Positions 44,601 to 53,295 of a DNA stretch of 64,000 nt are shown here, in pieces; within the stretch, counting starts at the first letter, position 1, and every line of letters begins with the position of its first letter. A model generated the notes under the pieces. It was not told the origin of the DNA. It saw only the letters and a program-made list of their open reading frames with translations, and did no database searches. The DNA is taken from contig NC_009360.1 of the NCBI RefSeq assembly GCF_000092065.1, forward strand, positions 744,001 to 808,000. Direction: 5' to 3'. This DNA comes from Ostreococcus lucimarinus CCE9901 (taxonomy: Eukaryota; Chlorophyta; Mamiellophyceae; Mamiellales; Bathycoccaceae). The position numbers were made by a program, and so were the translations under genes.

Positions 44601-47600
44601 CGTACTTATCGACGGCAGGCATGTTCAAATCGTCCACGAAGCACAATAAACGCTTGCCGACGGGTGGACCCACCGTGTCCTTCGTGCGCTTGTCCAGCAC
44701 ATCCATGAGCGAGCTATGCACATCATTTGCGGTCGTACGAGAACTGAAATTCATCGTCACCGTGTTCGTCTTTCCATCTTGCAATCTCTTTTGTAAATAG
44801 TTCTTCACGACAACAGTTTTACTTGTTCCGCTATCGCCGGTGAGAAGCGTATGCGCGTCACAAGAGCACATGAGGTCGATTAACCAGTTTGTGCGAACCG
44901 TGTGCGCGGTTGAAACCAAGAGCGACGAAAATGGAGTGTTTGGTGGCACCTCGAGTGGAGTGGTGAGACTTTTCCATTCGTACCACGTGTTACGAGTGAT
45001 ATCAAAGCCATAATCATACAACGTCGCGCCCGCCGGCAAAACGTTGCCGAAATTGGCGAGTCGCCTAACGAAGTCATCGAATCTCGCACGATCAGAGTTT
45101 CCAGACGTTTCAACGATAGTCGCACCGAATGACCACACTAAGCAGAAGATAAAAGCCGATTCGATCGCCCGAACGTAGTCATCATCCTGGCTCGTCTCCA
45201 CGTCGCTGGTGGAGTCATCGAGAGCTTCCAAAAAGCTTTGCATCAAAATGGTGAACTGTTTTACCACAGATATCACCGGTCGATCGATCGACGTTCGCAC
45301 GATTGAAATCATTCGCCCGTCAAGTTCTGTGCCGTCGTAGCAAAATGCCGTCATTCTATCCATGTACTTGTCAAACATACGCAATAACGTTTCGCGGTGC
45401 TTGGCGCCGACACCTTCGGACCAAGTCTTGAGGAACGGTTTGAAGCCGAGATTCTTGGGGTCTACGTACACCATTCCGCAACGACTTACAGTGGCTGGAG
45501 AAGCATACTTTAAGTCGGCCACCTCAAACAAAAGCTTGCAATGGTCTTGAAGACGAATCCGCTCACCGTTTGGCAACGTCAGTAGGCGATTATCGTCCAT
45601 TACGCTATTCATATTTTCGACCCAAACTGCGTCGACATCGCCATCAAATACTATATACTTGAAGTCGTTCTCACGTCCAATAGCCATCGGTTTGTTGCAC
45701 TCGCGAAAAATATTCGAAAGAAGACCATCAGTCCAATCTCGCGTATCCGGATCCAATTCGCCATAGAGTTCGGCCACCGTTTGCGCTTTTGGATTTAGAG
45801 TGTACAACTTCGTATTTCGACCCATCGTAGTTTGCGCGCGAGCGATTGTTTCAAGCATGACAGACTTACCTCCACCAGTCTCGCCGACTAACATCGTCGT
45901 ATGCCTCGTCAACATAGTCTCATACAACTGAATAATTTTGTCCACTTGCTCGCCCGGGCGCGTCAACACTTGATAGCCATGCTTGGCCAAGTCTTGTTCA
46001 ATGACATCGTTGAGAGTAGGATATCGAACACGCGGGCAGTCTAGTCCAGGGAATAAATCGGCGATCAGACCCAAAAAGAGTGGGACATCGTCGAATACAA
46101 ACTTTGGCAGATTCATATCCCTCAACGCTCGCATGAGAACTACCTCTTCGGCGAGCTCGGGCGCATCGCGCTTCAGCGCGCCAGCCATGACGAGCACCGA
46201 TTTAAGCGCGCGTAAACCGAAATCATAATGCGATCTTTTGCTAAGTTGCTCTTTAGCCAGGCGGTACAGTATCGTCATCTTCTTCGCGAGAGCTTTCGCC
46301 GCGTTGAAACCTTCGCTAAAGAGCATAATTTCACAAATTTGCTCCAAATCCGGCACAATCATAGTAACGGGGCGGAACAGAGCCTTCAAGTTATCCGGAA
46401 GTTCGGTTCTACCCGCATACCCAGGATTCATAGTGATGAAAATACCGGTGCGTGCGTCGCAATTGATTTCTTTTCCTTCAAACTGGAATCGTGACAAATT
46501 GTGCTTCAACGCTTCTTGAATCTGCTTAATTTGCGATGAGACGACGGACAGCACCTCAGCCTCAATGCGATTGAACTCATCGAAGCATCCCCACGCGCCG
46601 CACTGCACAAGACCACTAAAAATGGCCCCCATAGCTTTGTAGTCTAATCCTTCACCACAATTGAACACGACGCAAAGCAAAGCCATGGACTTTGCCAAAT
46701 CCTTTGTGGTCTCCGTCTTTCCTGTGCCCGCGGGCCCGCTCGGGGCACCGCCGAGTCTATACGTCAGCGCCGTAGTGAGCGTGATATAGCAGCGGTCAGT
46801 TAGACCAGTGATTACGAGACGCCCATTCAAACCCATGTACTCGTAACCATATCTGAATTCACCACTGCACTGATTGATGACGATGTCGTCGCGTGCCTTG
46901 TCCCACTTGAAACGAAGTTGCGACTCCCACGCAAAATCTGACTCATCTAAAACAGAATCTCTAACGAAAGAGTCGATGATGTCTCGCGCGTGGACGTCAA
47001 TGATGATCAACGTATTCACTTTTTTTCGTTCGCACGAGCTAAGCTCGCCTCGAACCATTTTCGTGAGAACCTCGAGTTGCGACGAGAGCTTGTCGCTGTA
47101 ATTCCGCATGGCGAGTTTATCGCCCGAGCGAATCGATTTGAATACGTTTTGCACTTCCCAGGTCCACCAAATTTGCGACCCCACAAGGGTGATCATTCCA
47201 AGCTGTTCTTTTATCCATTCTTCACGATCGCACGTCATGTATCGCGCGACTCCATACTTGCACAACGCGCGTAAGGTTGCCCGCATCTCTTCTTCGACGG
47301 CAGACATCCAATCCTCAACAGGGCCTTGAATTTTTACGGGCGACTTGAACTTGAACGATTCCCCCTCTGCGGACGTAATCCCGACTACGCACGCTTTATC
47401 AGACGTAAACGTCAGCTTTGCACAGTTGTCAAACAGCTTCAACATGTGCTCCTGAATTAGTGTCGGATCGGCAGCACCTAAAATTGAAAGCAGCTCCTCG
47501 TCGGAGATGAAGAAGAAGCGCGGAAACGCGTCCCGCTTTGTGTCTAAATATTGACTCAAACTCTTTTGACATATCTCCAGCTCCTCGCGAAGGTTCTTCA

Positions 47601-50600
47601 GCGTTTCTAAGCGCCCTTCGGATTTGCACATGTCTAAAACGAATTTAGTCTTCACAGTTTCCGCCATGAGTTTGCGTATTTCAGTATCGATGTTGTCAAA
47701 ACGATCAGCTTCCTCAGGAAGCTGCGTGCGTATGTCGTCTGAGCCACCAAAAATGCTGAGTAAGTACATCCAACGTTGCTGCGTGTCGATCCACACCTGT
47801 AGAACATTGGCCACTAATGCGAGCGTTCCTTCCCACTCGCGCACGCTTTCGATGAGCGGATCAGCATACCGACTTGCCGACATACTCTGCAAAGTTAATC
47901 CCGTGTCTTCGAGCGCGAGCGTAATTTCTTCCACGGCGCAAAGCACGTACGTGGGCTGCGCGTGCTTCTTGCTTTTGCCTTTGGAGTAAGGTCTAAGATC
48001 AAAGCGCATTTCTCGCCATGATCGATCGATCGCGATTAAGTCGTTTTCAATTTTTAGCTCCTTCTCTGCCGCCGCTGTAATGTCCATGATTTTTTGCGCG
48101 TGCGCGTGAAGTTTCATCTCACTCAAGTGTCGCATCGAGAGTTGCGCGCTCTTTACGGTTTCGTCGTCAAAATCAACAGTCTGAAACACAGACTTCCAGT
48201 GACGAGGTCGAATTGCATCAACTTTCAAGCTTTCGATGAGGTTCAAATCAGTTTCGATGTCGTCAATTTCTTCCCGGACAGCCGCAAAGAGGCGATGCGA
48301 ATGAAGACTCTTCGGAAGCGTCGAGAGCTGCGTTCGACCAAAAGCCACGACAGAGGCGTACACGTTCGCGACGACCAACTCTGGAACGAGCGTTTCGTAA
48401 AATTGTCGCAACTGACCTCGATACGCTCGTTGACATTCGTATATCTTTGCCATGGAATCCAAATCAGTTTTTGCTTGCTCAAGCGATTCAAACGAGCATT
48501 GATCGACGCCAAAGACGCGCTCACTGTCTCTAATATCGGCCAATGCATCCAATCTACCGAGAATTTCTTCTTTAAACGTCTCAAAACTTTCGAAGCCGGC
48601 GTCTAAATTTAGCAAAAGATCGGCGCATGTCGGGCCTTCAGCCTTGAGCCTGTTCGCGAAGCCATCACATTCCTCCTGAAATAGGCGCGCCGTTCTTTTC
48701 AGTTCCGTCTTGAAGTCTGAAATCTTCAACGTCATGCCTTCGTAAACACGTTCGGCGCGCGCGCGGAGCTTTTCAAAAGATGGAATCGTCGCCGATGCGC
48801 GCTCAAGATCAGAGGGATCGTGTTCTATCCTGTATTTCATTCTCACGGCAAATCGATCGTTCACTCCACTTGCCGTCACTTCGGTCGCGGTGTTTTCGCG
48901 CACATCTCTGACCGTCTTTACCAGATTCTTCATGGTGAGGAAATCACGTGCGTCGACTGAAAATGTATTCTCGCATGCCGCCATGTGCTCGTAAAGGTCA
49001 TTCAGGAGTTTGACGTCAGCATGATACGTCGCGGCACCGATGTCTTTGATCCACTGAGCGCTCTTGTTCTTAATGAGGGTGGTCAATTTGTCGGCTCGCA
49101 CCCGCACAGCGCCGATGTCCACGCTCGCGTCCTCATCCATGGCTTTCATGACGTCCTCGTATCTAAGTAAAGCGCGTTGAAGACTCAATGCGTTCATATT
49201 TTCCGTATGTTTTTCGATCACGAGATCTTTGTCGTCTTTCCACACGGCTTGGTATCGCTTCCACACTTCCATCTGGCGGCGGATTTCACCCGCAAAGAGA
49301 TGTGAGACGTTGCTCAAAGAGCTCATCGCGTCGCACACGCGTTCGTTCGCTGAAACCTCATTCCCAAAGTTGAACGCATGAGTCACCGTGTTTGATGCGT
49401 CATCGTCGAGTTCTATGGCAAGTAAAGTGGAGAGGCTCAAATCTGAGCTCGAAGTTGCTCGCCGCGTGGGCATCCCCACACAAGTGCCGTCCATCCATCG
49501 GCCGAGCACTGAGGCGGCATTTGCAATGGATTTCGCCGCGTATGCAATGGATCGAATGAGCTCTTTCAACGGCGGTTCGCACACGATTTCTCCCGCTCGC
49601 AGAGTTATATTTAGTTTAAACAGAGTGATGTTCGAAGGGAGCGACTTGTCAAAATACTCCCTTAATCGAAGAATGTTCCGCTCCGCAGCGAGAACGAGAG
49701 CGTCGTAAATCTCGCTCTCCCAATAGGCATAGTATTCCCTCAAATGCACAACCTTCCCGGTGCGTGTGCCGAAAACGATTTCTTCGACACAAAGCAAAAG
49801 ATTCATGATGTTGACGTATTCCTCTCGCACTACCGAAGCCGTTTTGCTGCATTGCGCGGCGAGTTGAGCGAACAGTTCGCCGCTTTCGCGCTCAACGCCG
49901 GATTTTGACAGTGCTTCACAATCGACGAATGATGAGACCGAGATCTTTTTCACTGACCGCTCTAGATCGCCAGCGTGCGTTCGCACGCCATCTATAACAG
50001 TTGTAAAGTCCTTAAGTTCCGTTGTGTACGCCGCGACAAAGTCAGGAATACCCAAAGAGTTCCAATTATACGTCTTCAGTCCTCGATGAAGAGACGCGCT
50101 ATTCAGTACCGCCACGCGCGTGCGGAAGAGTTGACGCTCCAGTGGTGACAGTGAATCGAGTACGTCGCGACGATGAGCGAGCATTTTACTAAGCGTGCAT
50201 CTATAAGCGCTGTATTTTTCGCTTTGCAATGCCACGCCACGCGCCTCTGCTGGGATGTCGAAGCCAAGTCGTTCCAGATTTCGAGTCTCCTTGATTAGGC
50301 TTGTGAGCGCTGGGTGGAAATTCATAATCACGTCGTCCCCACTCTCATTCTTCGATAATATAGGTTGCATAAGGCATGATGTCAAAGTAGAGTCTATTTC
50401 TTCTTTCCAAGTTAACACGCGCTGCTTCTCGTAGTTCATGATAAGTTTTGCCAAGGCTAAAAACTTTGCGTTCACCTCTTGCGCCGCCGGCGTGTCGCGA
50501 ATACCTCGTTGATCCTCGACGCACGCGTTGAACGATTTCATGGTAACTCGCAGCTTGTAAAACAGTGATCTTACCCAATGAATCGATCCACTTACGGTTG

Positions 50601-52569
50601 GTTGGTCGCGATTGAGCGGTGGTGAGCGGCGGTGACTGTTGAAGATGTGCCGGGTCGAATCGATCTCGCGAGAAAATTGCTCAAGGACGTCTTGCATCTT
50701 GCCAAGAATTTGACTGTTTAGTGTCATACGCGTCGATCCAGACAGTACTTCGTCGTCGTCCGCGTGCATTGTACTTTTCAGCTCTTGAACGAGCGCGAAC
50801 GCTCCCGCACTACTGCGCAACCTCTTGAAGCATGCGTCGATGAAGTTACACAGCGCGCGTTCGATGCGCGTCTTTTCCATCACGAAAGACTTGTGCATCG
50901 CCTTCCAACTCGCTGCGTTCGCCGAGTCGAAGATGTCTAGCTGCGACATTTCAATTGTAAGGCAAAGCGCATCCACTCGCGCAGAGATTTCGTCCACGCC
51001 GTCGGCATCGAGAGTCACTGCTTTGAGACGCGGACTGAGAAACGTGCGGAAATCACTCACTACGATAACCATTTCGCTGAATTCCGCACAAACGTCCGCA
51101 ACGTAATCCGACTTCATGAACAAGCGTTCGCGATCAAACTCCCACCTTGAATCCCTATTTGAACGTTCGATTTCTTCTCGCGCGTTCAAATATTCGCTCT
51201 TCCAAGATTCCATAATCGACTTTGAGAGTTGTACGTCGCGCAACGTGGCGTGCGCCCCAAGTCCGCTCGACGCTTGGGCAAACAGTTCCTGGTAGTTTAC
51301 CGATTCGCGAACACGATGAATGAGCGCATCTGACAGGCGTTCTAATAGGGAACCCATTCGAGAGTCGTCACTGTAGTGGTGCGAAATTACCCAAACCATT
51401 CGAAGTGCGCGAAGCGTCGGCGCGATGGCGCGGAGCACGTCCGGCAACAGCGCCTCACTCAACACTTTGAAATGACTCTCGAGCGTGGACAAAAACTTGA
51501 TGTTGTCAGCACTCACGCTGTGTAAGTGTGTGATTTCTCCCAAGAGCGTTTTAAACGCCGACGCGACGTTGCGCACGCGAGACGAAAATTCATCGACAGA
51601 AGCAGTGTGCTTCGCCGCAAATCGTTCCAGCACGTCCAACACAATGTCCATGCTCGGATCGGAGAGCTGCGTCACCAAACCTGACAAGTCGTTATGTCGC
51701 GCGCGCCACAGACGAATCTCCACTAGCGGTCCTTCGTTTGCCCCTGCACATTCTTCCGTGATCACGCTTTCGCTTTCGTTCCTCGTCTTCGCCGCCGACA
51801 TCACCGCGCACCACTCAACCGCCGCAGCTTCGAGCTGACGCACGAAAGCCTCGTCTTCACACGCCTTGGCGGGATCGATGTCGCAGAGTGCACGACCCGA
51901 CGCCCCGCCCGCCTTGACGACGCTTTTCAGTGACGCCTCTGGACTCTGAACTGGGGCGTTTACGCCTTGAATCCCATCCAAAAACTCCCGCACATGCTTC
52001 GCAAAGGATTGACTCTCCGTCGACGCACTCGACTCGAACGCGGATACGAATGAGCACTGTAAAGTCGCGTGAAGCTCGTCCATCGACGCCCCGTGCGGAA
52101 GGAAGCCGTACATCGCACTCCGCAAATCATCGAGTCCGATCGAATTTTCGTCGTTCACGCAGTCCGGACGCACGATGAACAACACAGGCTGTTTTGGATC
52201 GCACTCGCCGTCCGCGACGAGCTCGAGCCGAGGTCGCCGAGGCGAGTCTTCCCGCGCGCCTCCATCACTCTTGACGACGCCGGCGTTCGTCGAGTCCGCG
52301 AGCGCGTGCGAAGTGATGGAGGACAACGTGAGTCCATTCATCGTCTTCGCCCTCGCTTTCACCGTCGAAGTCGCGCGAAGCCGCAGCACGAGCACGTCCT
52401 CGCGTCCGCAATCGAGAAAGTCCAAGGTCTTTGCGCGCGAACCGTCACCGAACCCCACGACGTGTTCGTCGATGTCGGCGTCGACGCACGACGATGCGAG
52501 ACGAAGTATAAAGGCGACGCGCGCATCTGGTTCCTCGGCGCCATCCTCGCCGTCGTCTGCGCACGTCAT
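38629..52569 (-). CDS. Axonemal dynein heavy chain, inner-arm I1 beta type (DNAH10/DHC10-like)
   Basis: One uninterrupted frame encodes 4646 residues from the ATG at 52569 (MTCADDGED). All motor landmarks are intact. AAA1 has GPAGTGKT (residue about 1945) and CFDEFNR. AAA2 has GETGGGKS (about 2230), AAA3 GDSGTSKT (about 2578) and AAA4 GVGGSGKQS (about 2943). A stalk of two coiled coils (about 3190-3285 and 3395-3460) flanks a microtubule-binding domain, and the C-terminus is of the usual dynein type (LVFQADL...WILRGVACVLNIDA). Segments such as LRALKSVLVMAG and LMRALRDMNLPKFVFDDVPL look most like DNAH10, the beta chain of inner-arm I1/f dynein of motile cilia. A flagellar motor is expected only if the organism builds an axoneme. 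No frameshift or stop is seen over 13.9 kb. Confidence 0.92.
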   Translation of the reverse strand: MTCADDGEDGAEEPDARVAFILRLASSCVDADIDEHVVGFGDGSRAKTLDFLDCGREDVLVLRLRATSTVKARAKTMNGLTLSSITSHALADSTNAGVVKSDGGAREDSPRRPRLELVADGECDPKQPVLFIVRPDCVNDENSIGLDDLRSAMYGFLPHGASMDELHATLQCSFVSAFESSASTESQSFAKHVREFLDGIQGVNAPVQSPEASLKSVVKAGGASGRALCDIDPAKACEDEAFVRQLEAAAVEWCAVMSAAKTRNESESVITEECAGANEGPLVEIRLWRARHNDLSGLVTQLSDPSMDIVLDVLERFAAKHTASVDEFSSRVRNVASAFKTLLGEITHLHSVSADNIKFLSTLESHFKVLSEALLPDVLRAIAPTLRALRMVWVISHHYSDDSRMGSLLERLSDALIHRVRESVNYQELFAQASSGLGAHATLRDVQLSKSIMESWKSEYLNAREEIERSNRDSRWEFDRERLFMKSDYVADVCAEFSEMVIVVSDFRTFLSPRLKAVTLDADGVDEISARVDALCLTIEMSQLDIFDSANAASWKAMHKSFVMEKTRIERALCNFIDACFKRLRSSAGAFALVQELKSTMHADDDEVLSGSTRMTLNSQILGKMQDVLEQFSREIDSTRHIFNSHRRSPPLNRDQPTVSGSIHWVRSLFYKLRVTMKSFNACVEDQRGIRDTPAAQEVNAKFLALAKLIMNYEKQRVLTWKEEIDSTLTSCLMQPILSKNESGDDVIMNFHPALTSLIKETRNLERLGFDIPAEARGVALQSEKYSAYRCTLSKMLAHRRDVLDSLSPLERQLFRTRVAVLNSASLHRGLKTYNWNSLGIPDFVAAYTTELKDFTTVIDGVRTHAGDLERSVKKISVSSFVDCEALSKSGVERESGELFAQLAAQCSKTASVVREEYVNIMNLLLCVEEIVFGTRTGKVVHLREYYAYWESEIYDALVLAAERNILRLREYFDKSLPSNITLFKLNITLRAGEIVCEPPLKELIRSIAYAAKSIANAASVLGRWMDGTCVGMPTRRATSSSDLSLSTLLAIELDDDASNTVTHAFNFGNEVSANERVCDAMSSLSNVSHLFAGEIRRQMEVWKRYQAVWKDDKDLVIEKHTENMNALSLQRALLRYEDVMKAMDEDASVDIGAVRVRADKLTTLIKNKSAQWIKDIGAATYHADVKLLNDLYEHMAACENTFSVDARDFLTMKNLVKTVRDVRENTATEVTASGVNDRFAVRMKYRIEHDPSDLERASATIPSFEKLRARAERVYEGMTLKISDFKTELKRTARLFQEECDGFANRLKAEGPTCADLLLNLDAGFESFETFKEEILGRLDALADIRDSERVFGVDQCSFESLEQAKTDLDSMAKIYECQRAYRGQLRQFYETLVPELVVANVYASVVAFGRTQLSTLPKSLHSHRLFAAVREEIDDIETDLNLIESLKVDAIRPRHWKSVFQTVDFDDETVKSAQLSMRHLSEMKLHAHAQKIMDITAAAEKELKIENDLIAIDRSWREMRFDLRPYSKGKSKKHAQPTYVLCAVEEITLALEDTGLTLQSMSASRYADPLIESVREWEGTLALVANVLQVWIDTQQRWMYLLSIFGGSDDIRTQLPEEADRFDNIDTEIRKLMAETVKTKFVLDMCKSEGRLETLKNLREELEICQKSLSQYLDTKRDAFPRFFFISDEELLSILGAADPTLIQEHMLKLFDNCAKLTFTSDKACVVGITSAEGESFKFKSPVKIQGPVEDWMSAVEEEMRATLRALCKYGVARYMTCDREEWIKEQLGMITLVGSQIWWTWEVQNVFKSIRSGDKLAMRNYSDKLSSQLEVLTKMVRGELSSCERKKVNTLIIIDVHARDIIDSFVRDSVLDESDFAWESQLRFKWDKARDDIVINQCSGEFRYGYEYMGLNGRLVITGLTDRCYITLTTALTYRLGGAPSGPAGTGKTETTKDLAKSMALLCVVFNCGEGLDYKAMGAIFSGLVQCGAWGCFDEFNRIEAEVLSVVSSQIKQIQEALKHNLSRFQFEGKEINCDARTGIFITMNPGYAGRTELPDNLKALFRPVTMIVPDLEQICEIMLFSEGFNAAKALAKKMTILYRLAKEQLSKRSHYDFGLRALKSVLVMAGALKRDAPELAEEVVLMRALRDMNLPKFVFDDVPLFLGLIADLFPGLDCPRVRYPTLNDVIEQDLAKHGYQVLTRPGEQVDKIIQLYETMLTRHTTMLVGETGGGKSVMLETIARAQTTMGRNTKLYTLNPKAQTVAELYGELDPDTRDWTDGLLSNIFRECNKPMAIGRENDFKYIVFDGDVDAVWVENMNSVMDDNRLLTLPNGERIRLQDHCKLLFEVADLKYASPATVSRCGMVYVDPKNLGFKPFLKTWSEGVGAKHRETLLRMFDKYMDRMTAFCYDGTELDGRMISIVRTSIDRPVISVVKQFTILMQSFLEALDDSTSDVETSQDDDYVRAIESAFIFCLVWSFGATIVETSGNSDRARFDDFVRRLANFGNVLPAGATLYDYGFDITRNTWYEWKSLTTPLEVPPNTPFSSLLVSTAHTVRTNWLIDLMCSCDAHTLLTGDSGTSKTVVVKNYLQKRLQDGKTNTVTMNFSSRTTANDVHSSLMDVLDKRTKDTVGPPVGKRLLCFVDDLNMPAVDKYGTQQPIALLKLMIGRGGTYDRGRDLNWLQMKDIQYIAAMGHPGGARSVVDPRFVSMFQVFEMQTPDETNLKVIYGSIITNTSKTLALKPGTHELVVDMTLDLYKSVVSKLLPTPSRFHYIFNLRDLSRLFEGMSKATSAKVRNTPDFLRLWRNESIRVFHDRLIADKDRDFVLGKVSSLIRHGCTDDTSPITSNPILFADYSPLKQIDGSGSSDEVDPSSRLRSYADVGDYATIKPWFEDLINRRNAKLSDGSAPTKLVLFDHALEHITRIHRVLRTENGHALLVGVGGSGKQSLAHLAADMAGCEVFEITLTRGYNDESFREDLKKLYNVLGVQNHPTMFLFTDNHVVEEGFLELINNMLTTGTVPALFADEEKDALVNAIRDDLHANKISVTRDEGWRYFISRCRKNLHIVLAMSPVGDTLRHRCRNFPGLVNNTVIDWFTEWPKEALLEVSTSLLINVDLPEQFAEKINVHVVHTHCSAIALNEKFKSQLKRHNYVTPKHYLDFIAAYEAMLKTQRASIETSIKRLRGGLDKLIQASTEVDAMRTKLNDAQIVVTQQAKECDALLDRITKRTAEVETKAANATSKEEDLINDSARIAKEKTEAEADLEAAIPALEEAAAALNNLKKDEITEIRSFSKPNIAVQRVCECVMILKGLPNVSWSGAKGMMADTNFLRSLVEFDKDGIKEKQMKAIREYTKDSKFKPDEVMKISTAGAGLLKWVFAMINYNKVARMVNPKRAAVANAEKTLKIKERELVETKSELKSLQIELKQLSTQFEEKSARQQDLKESAELMANRLAAAERLISGLSSEKVRWTNEMQELNSRKERLVGDCLITSAFLSYAGTFTYEFRKQFVHDHLEKNLLELGIPLSQPFRLQALLTDDNEMNSWLAEGLPGDELSVQNGILTMRAERFPLCIDPQMQAVKWIKSREGAQLEGKIKRQTDADFLKQLELAIEYGLPFLIENVGEYIDPVLDPVLKKSFYYAPNGAKMIKLGDSEVEWDDNFRLYMTTKLPNPHYDPDVTGKTIIINYSVTELGLQEQLLNVTVKQERPDLETEREKLVKETVANRALLKKLEDTLLYELSTAQGEIVDNVELIETLESAKTKSTEISEKLVAAARSAKELNKAQSCYSPVAKRGAILFFVISALSNLNAMYEYSLSSFLDVFCNTLHVTPVRDQLDERLSDLVDRLTYDVYKFACLGLFKRDKLALSFQMTTRIEDGDGRLNGNLLRFFLKGNVTLDAASGDSQPLPWWSERGWQDLMHLDEHIAANDDKCATLNGIVDRITSNADAWRAWYDCEQPESVALPDGYSASLSSFERLCLLRCARLDRVTVAVSNYITETMGSRYVTPPISDYESIFKLSSAQTPVVFILSPGADPAFDIFALGETMGFKAGGKLKFMALGQGMGPKAEELILTCASRGLWLMLQNCHLLPKWLPALEKVVDGLANPHKDFRLWLTTDPIKTFPIGILQKSLKVVTEPPDGLKMNMKASYARLSEDVLGSCANPFFRSLAYVLAFFHAAVQERRKYGKLGWNVAYDFNETDFRISFSLIKTYCNKVAAVNTGGGGSRMIPWAALKYLIGEAMYGGRVSDHYDRRILSAYLDEYFGDFLFDGFHKFMFYADEEARVRYELPPPESSYDEQSRVIDELPDAQTPEVLGLHANADVAHSTRAAKALWSNVLSLQSKLSISASSNDESAGSSDGNGALLAIVNEILNVVTNEDFEFDLIKLQRQRGDEVPSPTTVVLFQEIERHNALKLVLRHSLRELVKALSGEIGMSRELDAVADSLSRGRLPEEWKSVAPPTDKDVQSWMTWYKTREKQYKSWAVDGEPKVIWLSGLHCPETYIAALIQTACRSRGWPLDASTMYTEVTPYVSADEIDAKPEIGCYISGLFLEGAIWDAERRVLAHPSDRGLARELPILRLVPIERTTMPSSSSSSSTTNAFKAPVYFTQSRRDAMGRGLVFQADLASSEHASAWILRGVACVLNIDA

Positions 52570-52692
52570 TCCGCGTCGAAGAATGCGCGACGACGCACGC
52601 AAAGACCTTGGACTTTGCTTTGACTGAGAAAAAAGACGATTCGGCTAAAAATAAAACACGCACTGCATTCAGCGACGTGCGGCGCGCGGAAG
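52570..52692. promoter_or_regulatory. Bidirectional promoter region between dynein heavy chain and RIIa-protein genes
   Basis: A 123-bp gap separates the divergent start codons. It contains an A/T-rich stretch with two A-runs (about 52628-52656) and no clear TATA box. Joint control of the two genes is inferred from the layout. Confidence 0.45.
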
Positions 52693-53295
52693 ATGATTGA
52701 AGAATTGGAAGCGTACGCGAAGGAGAGCAAAGTGGATGATTTATTCCGGGATATGATGACTGGGTGTTTCAAGAAACGACCGAGCGCGCCGGTGACGTAC
52801 ATCTTGGAGTACCTCGCGAGCGAGTACCCAGAGGAGAGTTTGACGCACGCGCGCGCGTTCGTAGACTTGAAGGATGGGATCACGAGCGCGAACGTGGCGG
52901 TGGACGAAGACGAAGACGGCGCGCACGATGTTGTCGTTGAAGATATCGATGAAAAACATGAGATCGTCGAGGCGCCGCTGACGTCACCCAAGGACGTCCC
53001 CGCGAAGGCGACCGACGTCGTCGCGGAGGCGATCGAGGACGTGGCCGTTGAGGGCGAGATATTACCGGACGAAGCACAACATCTCATGGCGCCAGAGGAG
53101 GGCGCACACGTCGACGTCGTCGTCGATAAGCCCGATGAGCGCGTCGAGGAGTGCGAAAGTGTCGCCGAAGAGCCCGTCGACGCGGACGCAGGTGAGGAAG
53201 AGCAAAAAGAAGAACCACCCGTCGTGACGCCCGCGAGTGAGGAAGCTGTCGAATCGATTACGAATGCGGAGAACGTGGAGGATGCACCAAACTAA
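52693..53295 (+). CDS. RIIa (Dpy-30-like) docking-domain protein
   Basis: The 200-residue product begins with an RIIa-type dimerisation/docking helix pair at residues about 13-50 (KVDDLFRDMMTGCFKKRPSA then YILEYLASEYPEE). This is the fold that regulatory subunit RII of protein kinase A and several radial-spoke and other flagellar proteins use to bind amphipathic anchoring helices. The remaining 150 residues are Glu/Asp/Val/Ala-rich and probably disordered, with no other domain. Flagellar proteins of this kind are small and acidic. The head-to-head position next to an axonemal dynein heavy chain makes a cilium-related role plausible, but the domain is also used elsewhere. Its stop codon overlaps that of the convergent tRNA isopentenyltransferase gene. 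Confidence 0.75.
   Translation: MIEELEAYAKESKVDDLFRDMMTGCFKKRPSAPVTYILEYLASEYPEESLTHARAFVDLKDGITSANVAVDEDEDGAHDVVVEDIDEKHEIVEAPLTSPKDVPAKATDVVAEAIEDVAVEGEILPDEAQHLMAPEEGAHVDVVVDKPDERVEECESVAEEPVDADAGEEEQKEEPPVVTPASEEAVESITNAENVEDAPN

Noticed and set aside
38629-52569. Cytoplasmic dynein heavy chain as an alternative call
   Set aside because: Blocks around AAA1-AAA2 and the following region match the DNAH10 inner-arm group rather than cytoplasmic DYNC1H1/DYNC2H1 as far as I can judge by eye. A phylogeny would settle it.
52570-52602. Upstream extension of the dynein frame to 52602
   Set aside because: The frame there opens with TTG; the first ATG is at 52569, and a eukaryotic non-ATG start is not supported.
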